DNA of 11,357 nucleotides from an uncultured Oscillospiraceae bacterium. GTDB lineage: Bacteria > Bacillota > Clostridia > Oscillospirales > Oscillospiraceae. The translations under genes were made by a program, and so were the position numbers. Under the pieces are notes generated by a model. That model saw only the letters and a program-made list of their open reading frames with translations. It searched no databases and was not told the DNA's origin. Shown piece after piece: positions 1 through 6,743 of the stretch (position 1 is the stretch's first letter; each line of letters begins with the position of its first letter). The stretch covers positions 1 through 11,357 of the forward strand of contig CALWXI010000186.1 of the NCBI GenBank assembly GCA_944385455.1. Reading direction: 5' to 3'.

Positions 1-577
1 GGGCACAGCGGCCCCGGTTGCCGGACCGGCCGCCGATCAGGGCGCTCATGGCGCACTGGCCGGAGTAGCACATGCAAAGGGCGCCGTGGCCGAAGACCTC
101 CACCTCGGCGGAGACGGTTCGGCACACGGCGGCGGTATCCTCCGCGGAGCACTCCCGGGCCAGAACCACCCGCTCGCATCCGTCGGCGGCGGCCTCCGCC
201 GCCGCGCCGGAGGTAAAGATGCTCATCTGAGTGCTGGCATGAATGGGGAGGTCCGGCAATGCGGTGCGCAGCAGGCGGAGAAGGCCCCAGTCCTGCACCA
301 GCACGGCGTCCACTCCCAGGCGGCAGGCTGTCCGGGCGGTGTCCAGAGCCTGGGGCAGTTCCCGGTCCGTCAAAAGGGTATTCAGAGTCAGAAACACCCG
401 GACGCCCCGCTGATGGCAGTAGACCAGAGCGTCGGCGAACTCCTCGTCAGAAAAGTTCTTGGCGCTCTGGCGGGCGTTAAAGGTCCCCCAGCCCAGGTAC
501 ACCGCCCCGGCGCCGCTTTGTACGGCGGCCCGCAGGGAATCGGGAGACCCGGCGGGGGCGAGCAGCTCCGGCCTCAT
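1..577 (-). CDS. Peptidase U32 family protein, N-terminal part (cut by window edge)
   Basis: The reading frame opens at an ATG at 575-577 and stays open to the left edge, giving about 192 residues. It starts MRPELLAPAGSPDSLRAAV, the typical U32 opening (ELLAPAG, then a beta-alpha barrel with AVYLG and FNAR). Near residues 162-180 it carries the U32 signature, E-V-F-x-H-G-A-L-C followed by YSGQC and MS, with the paired cysteines of the family. Known members are collagenase-like proteases or tRNA/ubiquinone hydroxylation factors (TrhP/RlhA/UbiU types); the subtype cannot be decided from the N-terminal half. The start codon overlaps the zapA stop codon (ATGA), so the gene is probably translated by coupling and co-transcribed with zapA. 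The family call is firm; the substrate is unknown. Confidence 0.93.
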   Translation of the reverse strand, partial: MRPELLAPAGSPDSLRAAVQSGAGAVYLGWGTFNARQSAKNFSDEEFADALVYCHQRGVRVFLTLNTLLTDRELPQALDTARTACRLGVDAVLVQDWGLLRLLRTALPDLPIHASTQMSIFTSGAAAEAAADGCERVVLARECSAEDTAAVCRTVSAEVEVFGHGALCMCYSGQCAMSALIGGRSGNRGRCA

Positions 578-906
578 CCGTTGTTTTGGCGCTCCAGCCG
601 CTGCTGGAGGCGGAAGACTTCCCGTTTGAGCTCGCTGACCTCCGCCTGGGCCTTCCCCGCCTCATCCAGATACCCCTTGATCTGGCTGCGCAGCTGTTCT
701 GCGGCGGATTGAGCTTTGAACAGCTCGTCGGCAATATTGATGGCGGTGAGGACGGCGGCGTCGGTGCGCCCCACCTTGGCGGAGGCGAGAACCTCGTCCA
801 TCTTCTCACTGACGTAGGAGCCCACCTTCTGCATGTAGGAAGCGGATTCCTCCGCCACAAACGTGTATTCCACTCCGCAGATACTGATGACCACCCGGTT
901 TGCCAT
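574..906 (-). CDS. zapA: Cell division protein ZapA
   Basis: This 110-residue protein has the ZapA layout. An N-terminal globular domain begins MANRVVISICGVEYTFVAEE, with the NRV-x-I-x-I-x-G-xx-Y-x-hydrophobic pattern of the family, and is followed by the AVLTAINIADEL helix. A long C-terminal coiled coil (about residues 64-108, rich in Q, E, K, R and L) mediates dimer and tetramer formation. ZapA bundles FtsZ filaments at midcell in the cytoplasm. An AGGAGG lies 8 nt upstream of the ATG (915-920). The gene is the first of a minus-strand pair with the U32 peptidase gene and has a candidate extended -10 promoter in the 218-nt divergent gap upstream. Length and sequence are typical, with nothing missing. 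Confidence 0.95.
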   Translation of the reverse strand: MANRVVISICGVEYTFVAEESASYMQKVGSYVSEKMDEVLASAKVGRTDAAVLTAINIADELFKAQSAAEQLRSQIKGYLDEAGKAQAEVSELKREVFRLQQRLERQNNG

Positions 907-974
907 GCCAGATTCCTCCTCTGTATGTTCGCGTCGCGGCGCCGCTGTCCGGGCCGCACAATATTACAAGGTAC

Positions 975-1004
975 AGTATATCATACGAAGAGGGCCTGTG
1001 GAAA
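975..1004 (-). promoter_or_regulatory. Candidate promoter for zapA-U32 operon
   Basis: Read on the minus strand, a -10 box TATACT (975-980) is preceded by TGA, giving an extended -10 (TGn). A weak -35 TTTCCA (999-1004) lies 18 nt upstream. The site sits in an AT-rich patch in otherwise GC-rich DNA, about 70 nt before the zapA start. This was found by reading the sequence; there is no experimental support. Confidence 0.55.
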
Positions 1005-1059
1005 GCAGAAAAGCGGGAGAATTGCAAAAAATTCACAAATCCGGCGCCTGCGGCGGGGG

Positions 1060-1088
1060 TTGCCCCGGGGAGATTTTTCGTGTAGAAT
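1060..1088 (+). promoter_or_regulatory. Candidate promoter for dnaD-dnaC operon
   Basis: TTGCCC (1060-1065) and TAGAAT (1083-1088) are separated by 17 nt, matching sigma-A boxes at 4/6 and 5/6 positions. Transcription would begin near 1095, about 30 nt before the dnaD start and upstream of its AAAGGGGGG ribosome binding site. The site diverges from the zapA promoter within the same intergenic region. Confidence 0.6.
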
Positions 1089-1124
1089 ACAAGAACGGAA
1101 AATTCGGGAAAGGGGGGACCGGGG

Positions 1125-2066
1125 ATGGCCGGCGTGTTGGTGGATACAGGCGACGAGAGCGTTACGCTGACGGCCCAGGCAGTGCGCCGCCTGTTGGAGC
1201 GGGGCAGCGGAGATGCGGCCCTTTTGTATCTGGCGCTGCTGCGCCGCCGGGGGGCCGTGCAGCCCCGGGCCCTGGCAGGCGAGCTGCGGTGGGACCGCGA
1301 CCGCATCGAAAAGGCCGAGCAGATCCTGCGGGAGCTGGGATTGGTAGTGCCTGCGGCGGCCCGGACCGTCCTGGATCCGGCGGACGAGCCTCCGGCCTAT
1401 CAGAGAGGAGACATTGTGCAGCGGCTGGAGGAGAGCGGAGAATTCCGAAATCTGACGGCGGAGGTGGAGCGGAAGCTGGGTAAAAAGCTCACCACCCCGG
1501 ATCTGGGGGTGCTGCTGGGGCTGCTGGACTTTCTGGGGATGCCTGCCGATGTCATTTTCCTGCTGGTGAGCCACTGCGTGGAGCGGGTGACCCGGCGGTA
1601 TGGTCCAGGCCGCCGTCCCACCCTGCGGCAGATTGAAAAGGAGGGCTACGCCTGGGCAAGACGGGGCATCGACACCCAGGCCCGGGCGGCGGAATACCTG
1701 CGCCAGTATGCCCGGCGGCAGGAGATTCTGCCTCAGTACATGCGGGCTCTGGGGCTGGGAGACCGGCCGCCGGTGGCCTCGGAGGAGCGGTATCTGACGG
1801 CCTGGCAGGAGTGGGGGTTTCCGCCGGAAACGGTGGCCCTGGCCTGCGACAAAACTGTGCTGCGCTGCCACGAGCTGAAGTGGCCCTACTGCAACGGGAT
1901 CCTGAAAAAGTGGCATGAGGCGGGCTTACATACGCCGGAGGAGGTCCAGAGTCAGGACCGTCCGGCGCCCAAGAAGGCAGCGGAGCCGTCCGCTGTCGGT
2001 GGGGACGAGGTTTGGAAGTACGTGCAGGAGCTGCGCAGAGAGAGGGGAACTGATCATGGCGTATGA
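1125..2066 (+). CDS. DnaD domain protein (primosome / helicase-loading)
   Basis: This 313-residue protein resembles DnaD/DnaB-type primosomal proteins of Firmicutes, which remodel origin DNA and help load the replicative helicase. Residues about 15-80 look like the N-terminal winged-helix domain (ALLYLALLRRRG, then LRWDRDRIEKAEQILRELGLV). Two copies of the DDBH2 fold follow at about 95-175 and 205-275. The second contains the family's YxxxIxxxW motif as Y255-C-N-G-I-L-K-K-W263. The start is ATG at 1125 behind an AAAGGGGGG site. The gene overlaps the downstream DnaC-like ATPase gene by 11 nt, which fits a working pair. The family call is firm. Whether it is the orthologue of Bacillus DnaD or DnaB, or a clostridial fusion of those roles, cannot be told from the sequence alone. 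Confidence 0.92.
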   Translation: MAGVLVDTGDESVTLTAQAVRRLLERGSGDAALLYLALLRRRGAVQPRALAGELRWDRDRIEKAEQILRELGLVVPAAARTVLDPADEPPAYQRGDIVQRLEESGEFRNLTAEVERKLGKKLTTPDLGVLLGLLDFLGMPADVIFLLVSHCVERVTRRYGPGRRPTLRQIEKEGYAWARRGIDTQARAAEYLRQYARRQEILPQYMRALGLGDRPPVASEERYLTAWQEWGFPPETVALACDKTVLRCHELKWPYCNGILKKWHEAGLHTPEEVQSQDRPAPKKAAEPSAVGGDEVWKYVQELRRERGTDHGV

Positions 2067-3048
2067 CGGAAAGGTGATGCGTCAGGCGCTGCGCCGGTTC
2101 GAGGAGGACCGGCAGCGCCGCCGGGAGACGCTGGAGCGCCGCCGGGAGGAGCTCTTCCGCCGCCAGCCCCGGCTGCGGGAGGTAGAGGCCCGGCTGGGTT
2201 CCACCATGAGCCGCATCCTCTCCGACGCCCTGCGCCGGGGAACGGATCCTCGTCCGGCAGTGGAGCGGCTGCGGGCGGAAAACCTGCGCCTCCAGGCGGA
2301 AAAGGCCGCGCTGCTGGCGGAACTGGGGCTTCCTGCGGATGCCCTGGAGGAGCATCCGGCCTGTCCGCTGTGCGGGGATACAGGCTATTGCGGCGGCCGG
2401 GTATGCCGCTGTCTGCGGGAATACTATGCCCGGGAGCAGCAGCGGGAGCTGAGCCGGATGCTGGACTTGGGAGGCCAGAGCTTTGACAGCTTCCGTCTGG
2501 AGTGGTACAGCGATCAGGTGGACCCGGAGCGGGGCTGCTCTCCCCAGGAGACCATGAAGACGGTATATGACGTGTGTGCGGAGTACGCCCACCGCTTCGG
2601 CCGCGGGCCGGGGAATCTGCTGCTGTTCGGCGCGCCGGGGCTGGGCAAGACCCACCTGTCCGCAGCCATTGCCCGTGAGGTGAGCAGTCAGGGGTATTCC
2701 GTGGTGTACGACACCGCTGCCCACATATTCCAGCAATTCGAGGACCAGAAGTTCGGCCGGGAGGAGCAGGAGGCGGACTCCGCCGTGGAACGGGTGCTGG
2801 GGTGTGACCTGCTGATTTTGGACGACCTGGGTACGGAGATGACCACGGCTTTCGTCCAGAGCGCTCTTTATCAGATCCTCAATACCCGGCTCATGGAAAA
2901 GCGTTCCACCATTTTGAACACAAACCTCTCGCCCACGGAGCTGGGACGGCGCTATTCGCCCCAGATTGCTTCCCGGGTGGAGGGGGAGTATCAGATTCTG
3001 CCCTTTGTGGGGGAAGATATCCGAAAGCTGAAAAAGCGCCGCCGCTGA
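2056..3048 (+). CDS. DnaC/DnaI-like AAA+ ATPase (helicase loader)
   Basis: This 330-residue protein has an Arg/Glu-rich helical N-terminal region (1-95) and a cysteine cluster C103-x2-C106, C112, C117-x-C119 that probably binds zinc, as in DnaI. An AAA+ domain follows with Walker A GAPGLGKT (192-199), Walker B LLILDD (252-257), a sensor-1-like region LNTNLS near 287-292 and a likely arginine finger in SRVEG (R307). Proteins of this kind load the hexameric helicase onto single-stranded DNA. The start ATG at 2056 is chosen because it lies behind GAGAGGGG and begins the family sequence; the frame remains open upstream to 1915, but inside the dnaD gene. The 11-nt overlap with dnaD implies coupling. 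A bidirectional terminator lies 4 nt after the stop. An IstB-like transposition ATPase is unlikely given the cysteine cluster and the context. Confidence 0.93.
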   Translation: MAYDGKVMRQALRRFEEDRQRRRETLERRREELFRRQPRLREVEARLGSTMSRILSDALRRGTDPRPAVERLRAENLRLQAEKAALLAELGLPADALEEHPACPLCGDTGYCGGRVCRCLREYYAREQQRELSRMLDLGGQSFDSFRLEWYSDQVDPERGCSPQETMKTVYDVCAEYAHRFGRGPGNLLLFGAPGLGKTHLSAAIAREVSSQGYSVVYDTAAHIFQQFEDQKFGREEQEADSAVERVLGCDLLILDDLGTEMTTAFVQSALYQILNTRLMEKRSTILNTNLSPTELGRRYSPQIASRVEGEYQILPFVGEDIRKLKKRRR

Positions 3049-3051
3049 GCG

Positions 3052-3094
3052 GCATGAAAAAGGGACCGCCGTCAGGACGGGCCCTTTTTCATGC
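3052..3094. terminator. Bidirectional Rho-independent terminator between convergent genes
   Basis: A perfect 13-bp stem pairs 3052-3064 with 3082-3094. It ends in GGG/CCC at the loop side and has five A/T pairs in the middle, so both strands carry a T-run (TTTTT at 3085-3089 on plus; 3057-3061 read on minus). The 17-nt loop can form a small inner CCGT/ACGG helix. It ends dnaC on the plus strand and the TVP38 gene on the minus strand; the stop codon and last codons of the latter lie inside it. Confidence 0.88.
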
Positions 3095-3716
3095 TCTGCT
3101 GCCGCCACAGCAGCAGGGACAAGAGGGTGCACATGCCTCCCGCTGCCAGGGACAGCCAGAACCGGGGGCTGCCGGCCTCCCACAAAGCGTTTCCCAGCAG
3201 CGTGGCCGCCGCGACCCGGGGCAGGCTCCCCAGAAGGCCCGGGGCCAGATAGGCCCGCCAGGGCACGCCGGCGGTACCCAGCAGGAAGCTCACCACGTCT
3301 CCCGGAGGGGTCCCCGCCAGCCGCAGCAAAAAAACGCCCCTGCCCGGCTGTCCGCCGGGAGCCAGCAGGGTCCACAGCCGGGGCCAGCGGCGGCGCAGGG
3401 CCGCAGGATCCTCCCGGTTCCGCCGCCCCAGCAGATATGGACCCGCCTGGGCCATGGCGACTCCGGCGGCGTTCACGGCCAGGGCAAGGGGAAGAGGAAA
3501 TACCAGCCCTCCCGCAGCCTCCAGTGCCGATAGCGGTACCACTATGGAAAAGCCCTTGACGGCGTACAATGCCAGCAGAAATGCGGCTGCTGCAGCGGTC
3601 TGCCGGGGAGAGAGGGCGGCAATGCCCTCCGCCGTGAGGAGATGTCTCCGGGGCCATACGAAGAGGATGCCTGCCGCTAGTACCGCCGCTGGGATCCACC
3701 AATTTTTTCTGCCCAC
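3072..3716 (-). CDS. TVP38/TMEM64 (VTT/DedA-like) family membrane protein
   Basis: This 214-residue integral membrane protein has hydrophobic segments at about 8-22, 41-62, 65-93, 128-148, 155-178 and 186-204. The VTT-domain hallmarks are present: a re-entrant-loop-like LEAAGGLVFPLPLALAVNAAG (65-85) followed by YLLGRR (94-99), and later RLAGTPPGDVVSFLLG (132-147) with GSLPRV (163-168). DedA/TVP38 proteins are linked to lipid scrambling and undecaprenyl-phosphate or phospholipid recycling; the substrate here is unknown. Translation starts at GTG (3714-3716) with AGGAGG 8 nt upstream. The gene is monocistronic: a terminator precedes it and another encloses its 3' end. Its last residues (MKKGPS) are encoded inside the bidirectional terminator, so the C-terminal tail may be shaped by that structure. 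No clear promoter was recognised in 3717-3805. Confidence 0.88.
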   Translation of the reverse strand: MGRKNWWIPAAVLAAGILFVWPRRHLLTAEGIAALSPRQTAAAAAFLLALYAVKGFSIVVPLSALEAAGGLVFPLPLALAVNAAGVAMAQAGPYLLGRRNREDPAALRRRWPRLWTLLAPGGQPGRGVFLLRLAGTPPGDVVSFLLGTAGVPWRAYLAPGLLGSLPRVAAATLLGNALWEAGSPRFWLSLAAGGMCTLLSLLLWRQQSMKKGPS

Positions 3717-3805
3717 AATATCCGCCTCCTGTCGCGCCGTGTTGGGATCTGCTCTAGTATGGGTGGAACGGCAGCGTTTTATGGCGGGATGCGGGGAAAA
3801 ACGTC

Positions 3806-3840
3806 AAAAAAGACGTCCCGGTTATACCGGGACGTCTTTT
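3806..3840 (-). terminator. Rho-independent terminator of the VanW gene
   Basis: A perfect 14-bp stem pairs 3808-3821 with 3827-3840 (AAAAGACGTCCCGG and its complement) around a 5-nt loop. Read on the minus strand, the hairpin is followed by a run of six T. It begins 10 nt after the VanW stop codon. The plus-strand face also ends in TTTT, but no plus-strand gene reads into it. Confidence 0.9.
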
Positions 3841-3850
3841 GAACAGGAAA

Positions 3851-5686
3851 TCAGACGGGATCTGTCTCCGGAGTCACCACGATTACCGGCGGCGGCTCAT
3901 CAGAGTTCCCGGAGTCGGGTGCCGTTTCGGAGCCGGTCTCCGGCGCGGTGTTGGAGCCGGTCCCCGGCGTCGTCTCGGAGGACGTTTCCGAAGAAGCGTC
4001 CGTCCCCTGAGAGGAGTCGGCCGCGCCTTCTCCAGTGTCGGGTTCTGTGCCGGGGTTCACGGCGGGGACGTCCGGCGTCTCCGGCAGCTCCGGACCCCGA
4101 AGGATTACCTTGTTGCGGACCTTGTAATCGCTGGTGGCCTCGTAAGTGCTGGAGATCAGGTTACCGTCGGCGTCGTAGAGATTGCGGTAAGTACGGACCT
4201 TGTAGCCGGTGTAAGGAGTGGTTTTGACGGTTTCCGTGCCGGCGGGAAGGGTGGGATCATCCTCATACACCGTGGTCCAGGGAGTGGTGGAAAGGGTCTC
4301 GTTGGTGATCTTGGCGGTGATTCCGTCGGCGTTGGTACCCAGGAGCTTCACCGTGAGATAGCCGCCGGAATACTCCGTCACGATCTTGATGGGATAGTCC
4401 GTGTTGTTGGTGAATTTGTAATCTGGGCCGCCCCAGGACACGGTAGCGTCCATGCCCCAGGGGATATAGGCGGGGACATAGCGGTGGGCATAGCGCTCGG
4501 TGATCTCCAGATTGGCCCGCAGGCAGGCCAGGTACAATGTGGAGGAGGGCTGGCATACGCCGCCGCCGATTTCGTCCACGGTCTCGCCCTGTACATAGGC
4601 GGGGGCCGCTTTGTAGCCCTTGGCTGCGGTACGCTCTCCCACGGTGCCGTTGTAGGAAAAGACGTCACCGCTGTTGAGAACGGTGCCGTTGAAAGCGGCG
4701 GCGGAGAGCTTCACGTTGGAGATCCGCGCGGAGGTGCCGGAGACGTGGGTGCGGCACTCGCCCAGCACGTCCCGGAACAGCACCTGTTCCAGCTCTGCCG
4801 CGGTGACGGCGGGAAACTCCACGTCCGCGGGGAGCGTAATGGTCTCCCCGGGCTGCGCCGCGTCCATGGCGGACTGGGCGGCGGAGACGTCAAACTCCGC
4901 GCCGATCTGTTCCGGGGTGATGGTGCCGGTGGCGGCGTCATATCCCGCGTTCTTTACCACGCCGCAGGTGTCGTCGTGGATCTCCTGGGCGGTGAGGGCT
5001 TTTGCGGCAGGCGTGGTATAGGGGACGGACAGGGCCAGATCACAGATCCAGTCCCCCGCTTCCAGCTGCCGGGCCAGGATTTCCGCGTCCACGGTGCGGC
5101 CGTCCTTGGCCAAGGTGATCTCCAAAGAGTCCTCCGTCACCTGATAGGCTGTGTCCTGAGGCTCCCAGGAAAGGGCGGCGGCAGTGGTAACAGCGGCGGC
5201 ATATGCCGCCGCGGAGGAAACGGAGATCTCTCCGCCGCCGGCATAGGACAGGCTTTCGCCGGTGAGATACCGCCAGCCGGCGGTAAGGATGGAGCCGCTG
5301 CGCAGGGCGCGGTCGGCGCCCTGCACCAGAGCGTCCATGTCCACCTTGGCGCCGAGGTCGGAGAGCGGGATGGCGGCGTCGGAGGACTGGGATTCCCGGT
5401 CCGGCAGCGCGCCGTCCTGCGGATAGAGATAAAGCCGGATCTCCATCTCCGGCAGGGCGGCGGAAACGGCCGAAGCAGCTTCGCCGGGGTCCATTCCGCC
5501 CAGATTCACGCCCAGAACGTAGGTGTTCCGCCAGAGAGCGGTGCTGTGGAGGGCCCAGGCGCACAATCCGCCGTAGGCAGCCGCCAGCAGGATAAGAAGG
5601 GCCGCCAAAATGACGAGGGGCTTTTTGATGCCTTTTTTCGCCGCGGCAGCCTCCGGATGCGTGGTCAGGTCGGTACGCTGTTCCAT
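3851..5686 (-). CDS. VanW family protein, membrane-anchored, with G5-like domain
   Basis: This 611-residue protein has a short cytoplasmic N-terminus with lysines at 17-22 and one membrane segment or signal anchor at 23-45. A region about 50-300 resembles the PG_binding_4 repeats of YoaR-like proteins (YVLGVNLGGMDPGEA at 56-70). The VanW domain spans about 303-433 and includes the family motif GGGVCQPSSTLY at 374-385. A G5-like beta-rich segment follows at about 465-530, then a low-complexity Thr/Ser/Glu/Pro/Gly tail (533-611). VanW proteins are envelope proteins of uncertain function; a vancomycin-resistance role is not implied. The ATG at 5686 is preferred because CAGGAGG lies 6 nt upstream; an in-frame ATG at 5749 has no such site and overlaps a likely promoter. 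The gene follows noc after 114 nt and ends at a strong terminator. Confidence 0.92.
   Translation of the reverse strand: MEQRTDLTTHPEAAAAKKGIKKPLVILAALLILLAAAYGGLCAWALHSTALWRNTYVLGVNLGGMDPGEAASAVSAALPEMEIRLYLYPQDGALPDRESQSSDAAIPLSDLGAKVDMDALVQGADRALRSGSILTAGWRYLTGESLSYAGGGEISVSSAAAYAAAVTTAAALSWEPQDTAYQVTEDSLEITLAKDGRTVDAEILARQLEAGDWICDLALSVPYTTPAAKALTAQEIHDDTCGVVKNAGYDAATGTITPEQIGAEFDVSAAQSAMDAAQPGETITLPADVEFPAVTAAELEQVLFRDVLGECRTHVSGTSARISNVKLSAAAFNGTVLNSGDVFSYNGTVGERTAAKGYKAAPAYVQGETVDEIGGGVCQPSSTLYLACLRANLEITERYAHRYVPAYIPWGMDATVSWGGPDYKFTNNTDYPIKIVTEYSGGYLTVKLLGTNADGITAKITNETLSTTPWTTVYEDDPTLPAGTETVKTTPYTGYKVRTYRNLYDADGNLISSTYEATSDYKVRNKVILRGPELPETPDVPAVNPGTEPDTGEGAADSSQGTDASSETSSETTPGTGSNTAPETGSETAPDSGNSDEPPPVIVVTPETDPV
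3905..3976 (-). repeat. Three tandem 24-bp units encoding octapeptide repeats in the VanW tail
   Basis: Residues 571-594 of the VanW protein read as three 8-residue units: ETTPGTGS, NTAPETGS and ETAPDSGN. The DNA repeats imperfectly with a 24-bp period (GGAGCCGGT starts two of the three units on the plus strand, GGAGTCGGG the third). Such an extracellular Thr/Pro/Ser-rich repeat is likely a flexible linker or wall-spanning tail. Confidence 0.75.
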
Positions 5687-5747
5687 GAAGGCCTCCTGGT
5701 TGCGTATTCCAAAAGACGGCAGCAGGGCCGCCAGTATGGTCGCCTTC

Positions 5748-5756
5748 ATTCTATCA
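5748..5756 (-). promoter_or_regulatory. Candidate extended -10 promoter for the VanW gene
   Basis: On the minus strand TGA-TAGAAT (5756 down to 5748) forms an extended -10 box inside the AT-rich part of the 114-nt gap after noc. No good -35 is seen at 17 nt, which is tolerated with a TGn motif. No terminator is visible between noc and VanW, so read-through from noc is also possible. Confidence 0.42.
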
Positions 5757-5800
5757 TGATTTTTGAGAAAAAGAGATTACAATACAGTAACAACGCCCCC

Positions 5801-6610
5801 CTATTTTCCCTGAGAACCGCTGCGCTGCTTGGGAATGCGGATGGTGAGGACGATGGCGTCCTCCGTCTCCTCCCGTCCGCTCTGGGCGTCCACGCCTGCC
5901 TCCCGGATCAGCCGCAGCCCCCGGTCCAGACTATTGAGAAAAAGCCGCACGTCCTTGAGGATAAAGGTCCGCCGCCGGGCGGGGGGTGTGGACTGGAGAG
6001 CGGTGAGGCGCCGCTCCACATACTGCTCCGCCTGGGCCACGTTGAGTTTCTGGCGGATGATGTGGTCCAGAGCCGAGCGCCGCTCCTCCTCATCCTCCAG
6101 ACGCAGCAGGCACCGGGCATGACGTTCGGAGAGTCCGTGCTCCATCAGCGCCGTCCGGCAGGCAGGAGAGAGCCGCAGCAGCCGCAGCTTGTTGGCCAGA
6201 GCGGAGGGGGACCGGCCCAGCAGGGCGGCGGTCTCCTCCTGGGTGCGGCGGCTGGCGGCCAAGAATTTTGCGATGGCGGCGGCCTCTTCAAAGTAGTGCA
6301 GAGCCCGGCGCTGGAGGTTTTCCGCCAGTGCCAGCAGCGCGGATTCCTCTTCATCGGCGGCGGACTCGATGCACGGGACCGTCTCCAGTCCCGCCATTTT
6401 GGCTGCCCGCAGCCGTCGTTCCCCGGCAATGAGCTCCCAGCTGTCTCCCACGCGGCGCACGGTCAGGGGCTGGAGGATGCCGTGGCGGCGGATGGAGGCC
6501 GCCAGTTCCCGCAGTCCCCGCTCGTCGAACAGCCGCCGGGGCTGGCGGGGATTGGGGCGGATCTCCGTCACCGGCAGGCGCAGCACGGGACGTTCCTGTT
6601 GCGGTTCCAT
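5801..6610 (-). CDS. noc: Noc-like ParB/Spo0J family DNA-binding protein (nucleoid occlusion)
   Basis: This 269-residue protein carries the ParB N-terminal CTP-binding fold (about 8-110), with the QP-R segment at 23-25, GILQPLTVR (44-52), the GERRLRAA phosphate-binding motif (63-70) and ENLQR (97-101). A helix-turn-helix region lies at about 122-145 (TQEETAALLGRSPSALANKL), followed by SERHARCLL (161-169). The C-terminal part matches Bacillus Noc more than Spo0J: KLNVAQAE near 188-195 and the ending LTIRIPK at 255-261. Noc binds scattered sites on the chromosome and blocks division over the nucleoid. The ATG at 6610 has AGGAGG about 7 nt upstream; the frame is open further up but that part is antisense or alternate-frame to prmA. 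The N-terminus begins directly with the ParB fold, so the membrane-targeting amphipathic helix of Bacillus Noc appears to be absent. The family is certain; Noc rather than a second ParB is likely. Confidence 0.85.
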   Translation of the reverse strand: MEPQQERPVLRLPVTEIRPNPRQPRRLFDERGLRELAASIRRHGILQPLTVRRVGDSWELIAGERRLRAAKMAGLETVPCIESAADEEESALLALAENLQRRALHYFEEAAAIAKFLAASRRTQEETAALLGRSPSALANKLRLLRLSPACRTALMEHGLSERHARCLLRLEDEEERRSALDHIIRQKLNVAQAEQYVERRLTALQSTPPARRRTFILKDVRLFLNSLDRGLRLIREAGVDAQSGREETEDAIVLTIRIPKQRSGSQGK

Positions 6611-6638
6611 GGCATCTCCTCCTTTCACATTTTCCGTT

Positions 6639-6667
6639 ATTTTACAACGAGGCGGCGGAAAAGTCGG
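6639..6667 (-). promoter_or_regulatory. Weak candidate promoter for noc
   Basis: On the minus strand TAAAAT (6639-6644) is a good -10; the best -35 at 17 nt is CCGACT (6662-6667), which is poor. A promoter is expected here because the prmA terminator closes the upstream operon at 6691-6723. Confidence 0.35.
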
Positions 6668-6690
6668 ATGGAATCTGTCGAGGAAAACGC

Positions 6691-6723
6691 AAAAAGCCCC
6701 TGTCCGCAGCGCGGACAGGGGCT
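6691..6723 (-). terminator. Rho-independent terminator after prmA
   Basis: A perfect 13-bp GC-rich stem pairs 6695-6707 with 6711-6723 around a 3-nt loop (or 12 bp with a 5-nt loop). On the minus strand it is followed by TTTTT-G. It starts about 20 nt after the prmA stop and separates the DUF1836-degV-prmA operon from noc. Confidence 0.9.
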
Positions 6724-6743
6724 CAGGAAACGAAAGGAGGGGA

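Noticed and set aside
1552..3702. A minus-strand open frame of about 700 codons opposite dnaD and dnaC
   Set aside because: The composition is Pro/Arg/Gly/Ala-rich noise, and it crosses the bidirectional terminator and the TVP38 gene in another frame.
5687..5749. A longer VanW protein starting at the ATG at 5749
   Set aside because: There is no ribosome binding site there, and the ATG overlaps a candidate -10 box. The ATG at 5686 has CAGGAGG at ideal spacing and gives a normal membrane-anchor N-terminus.
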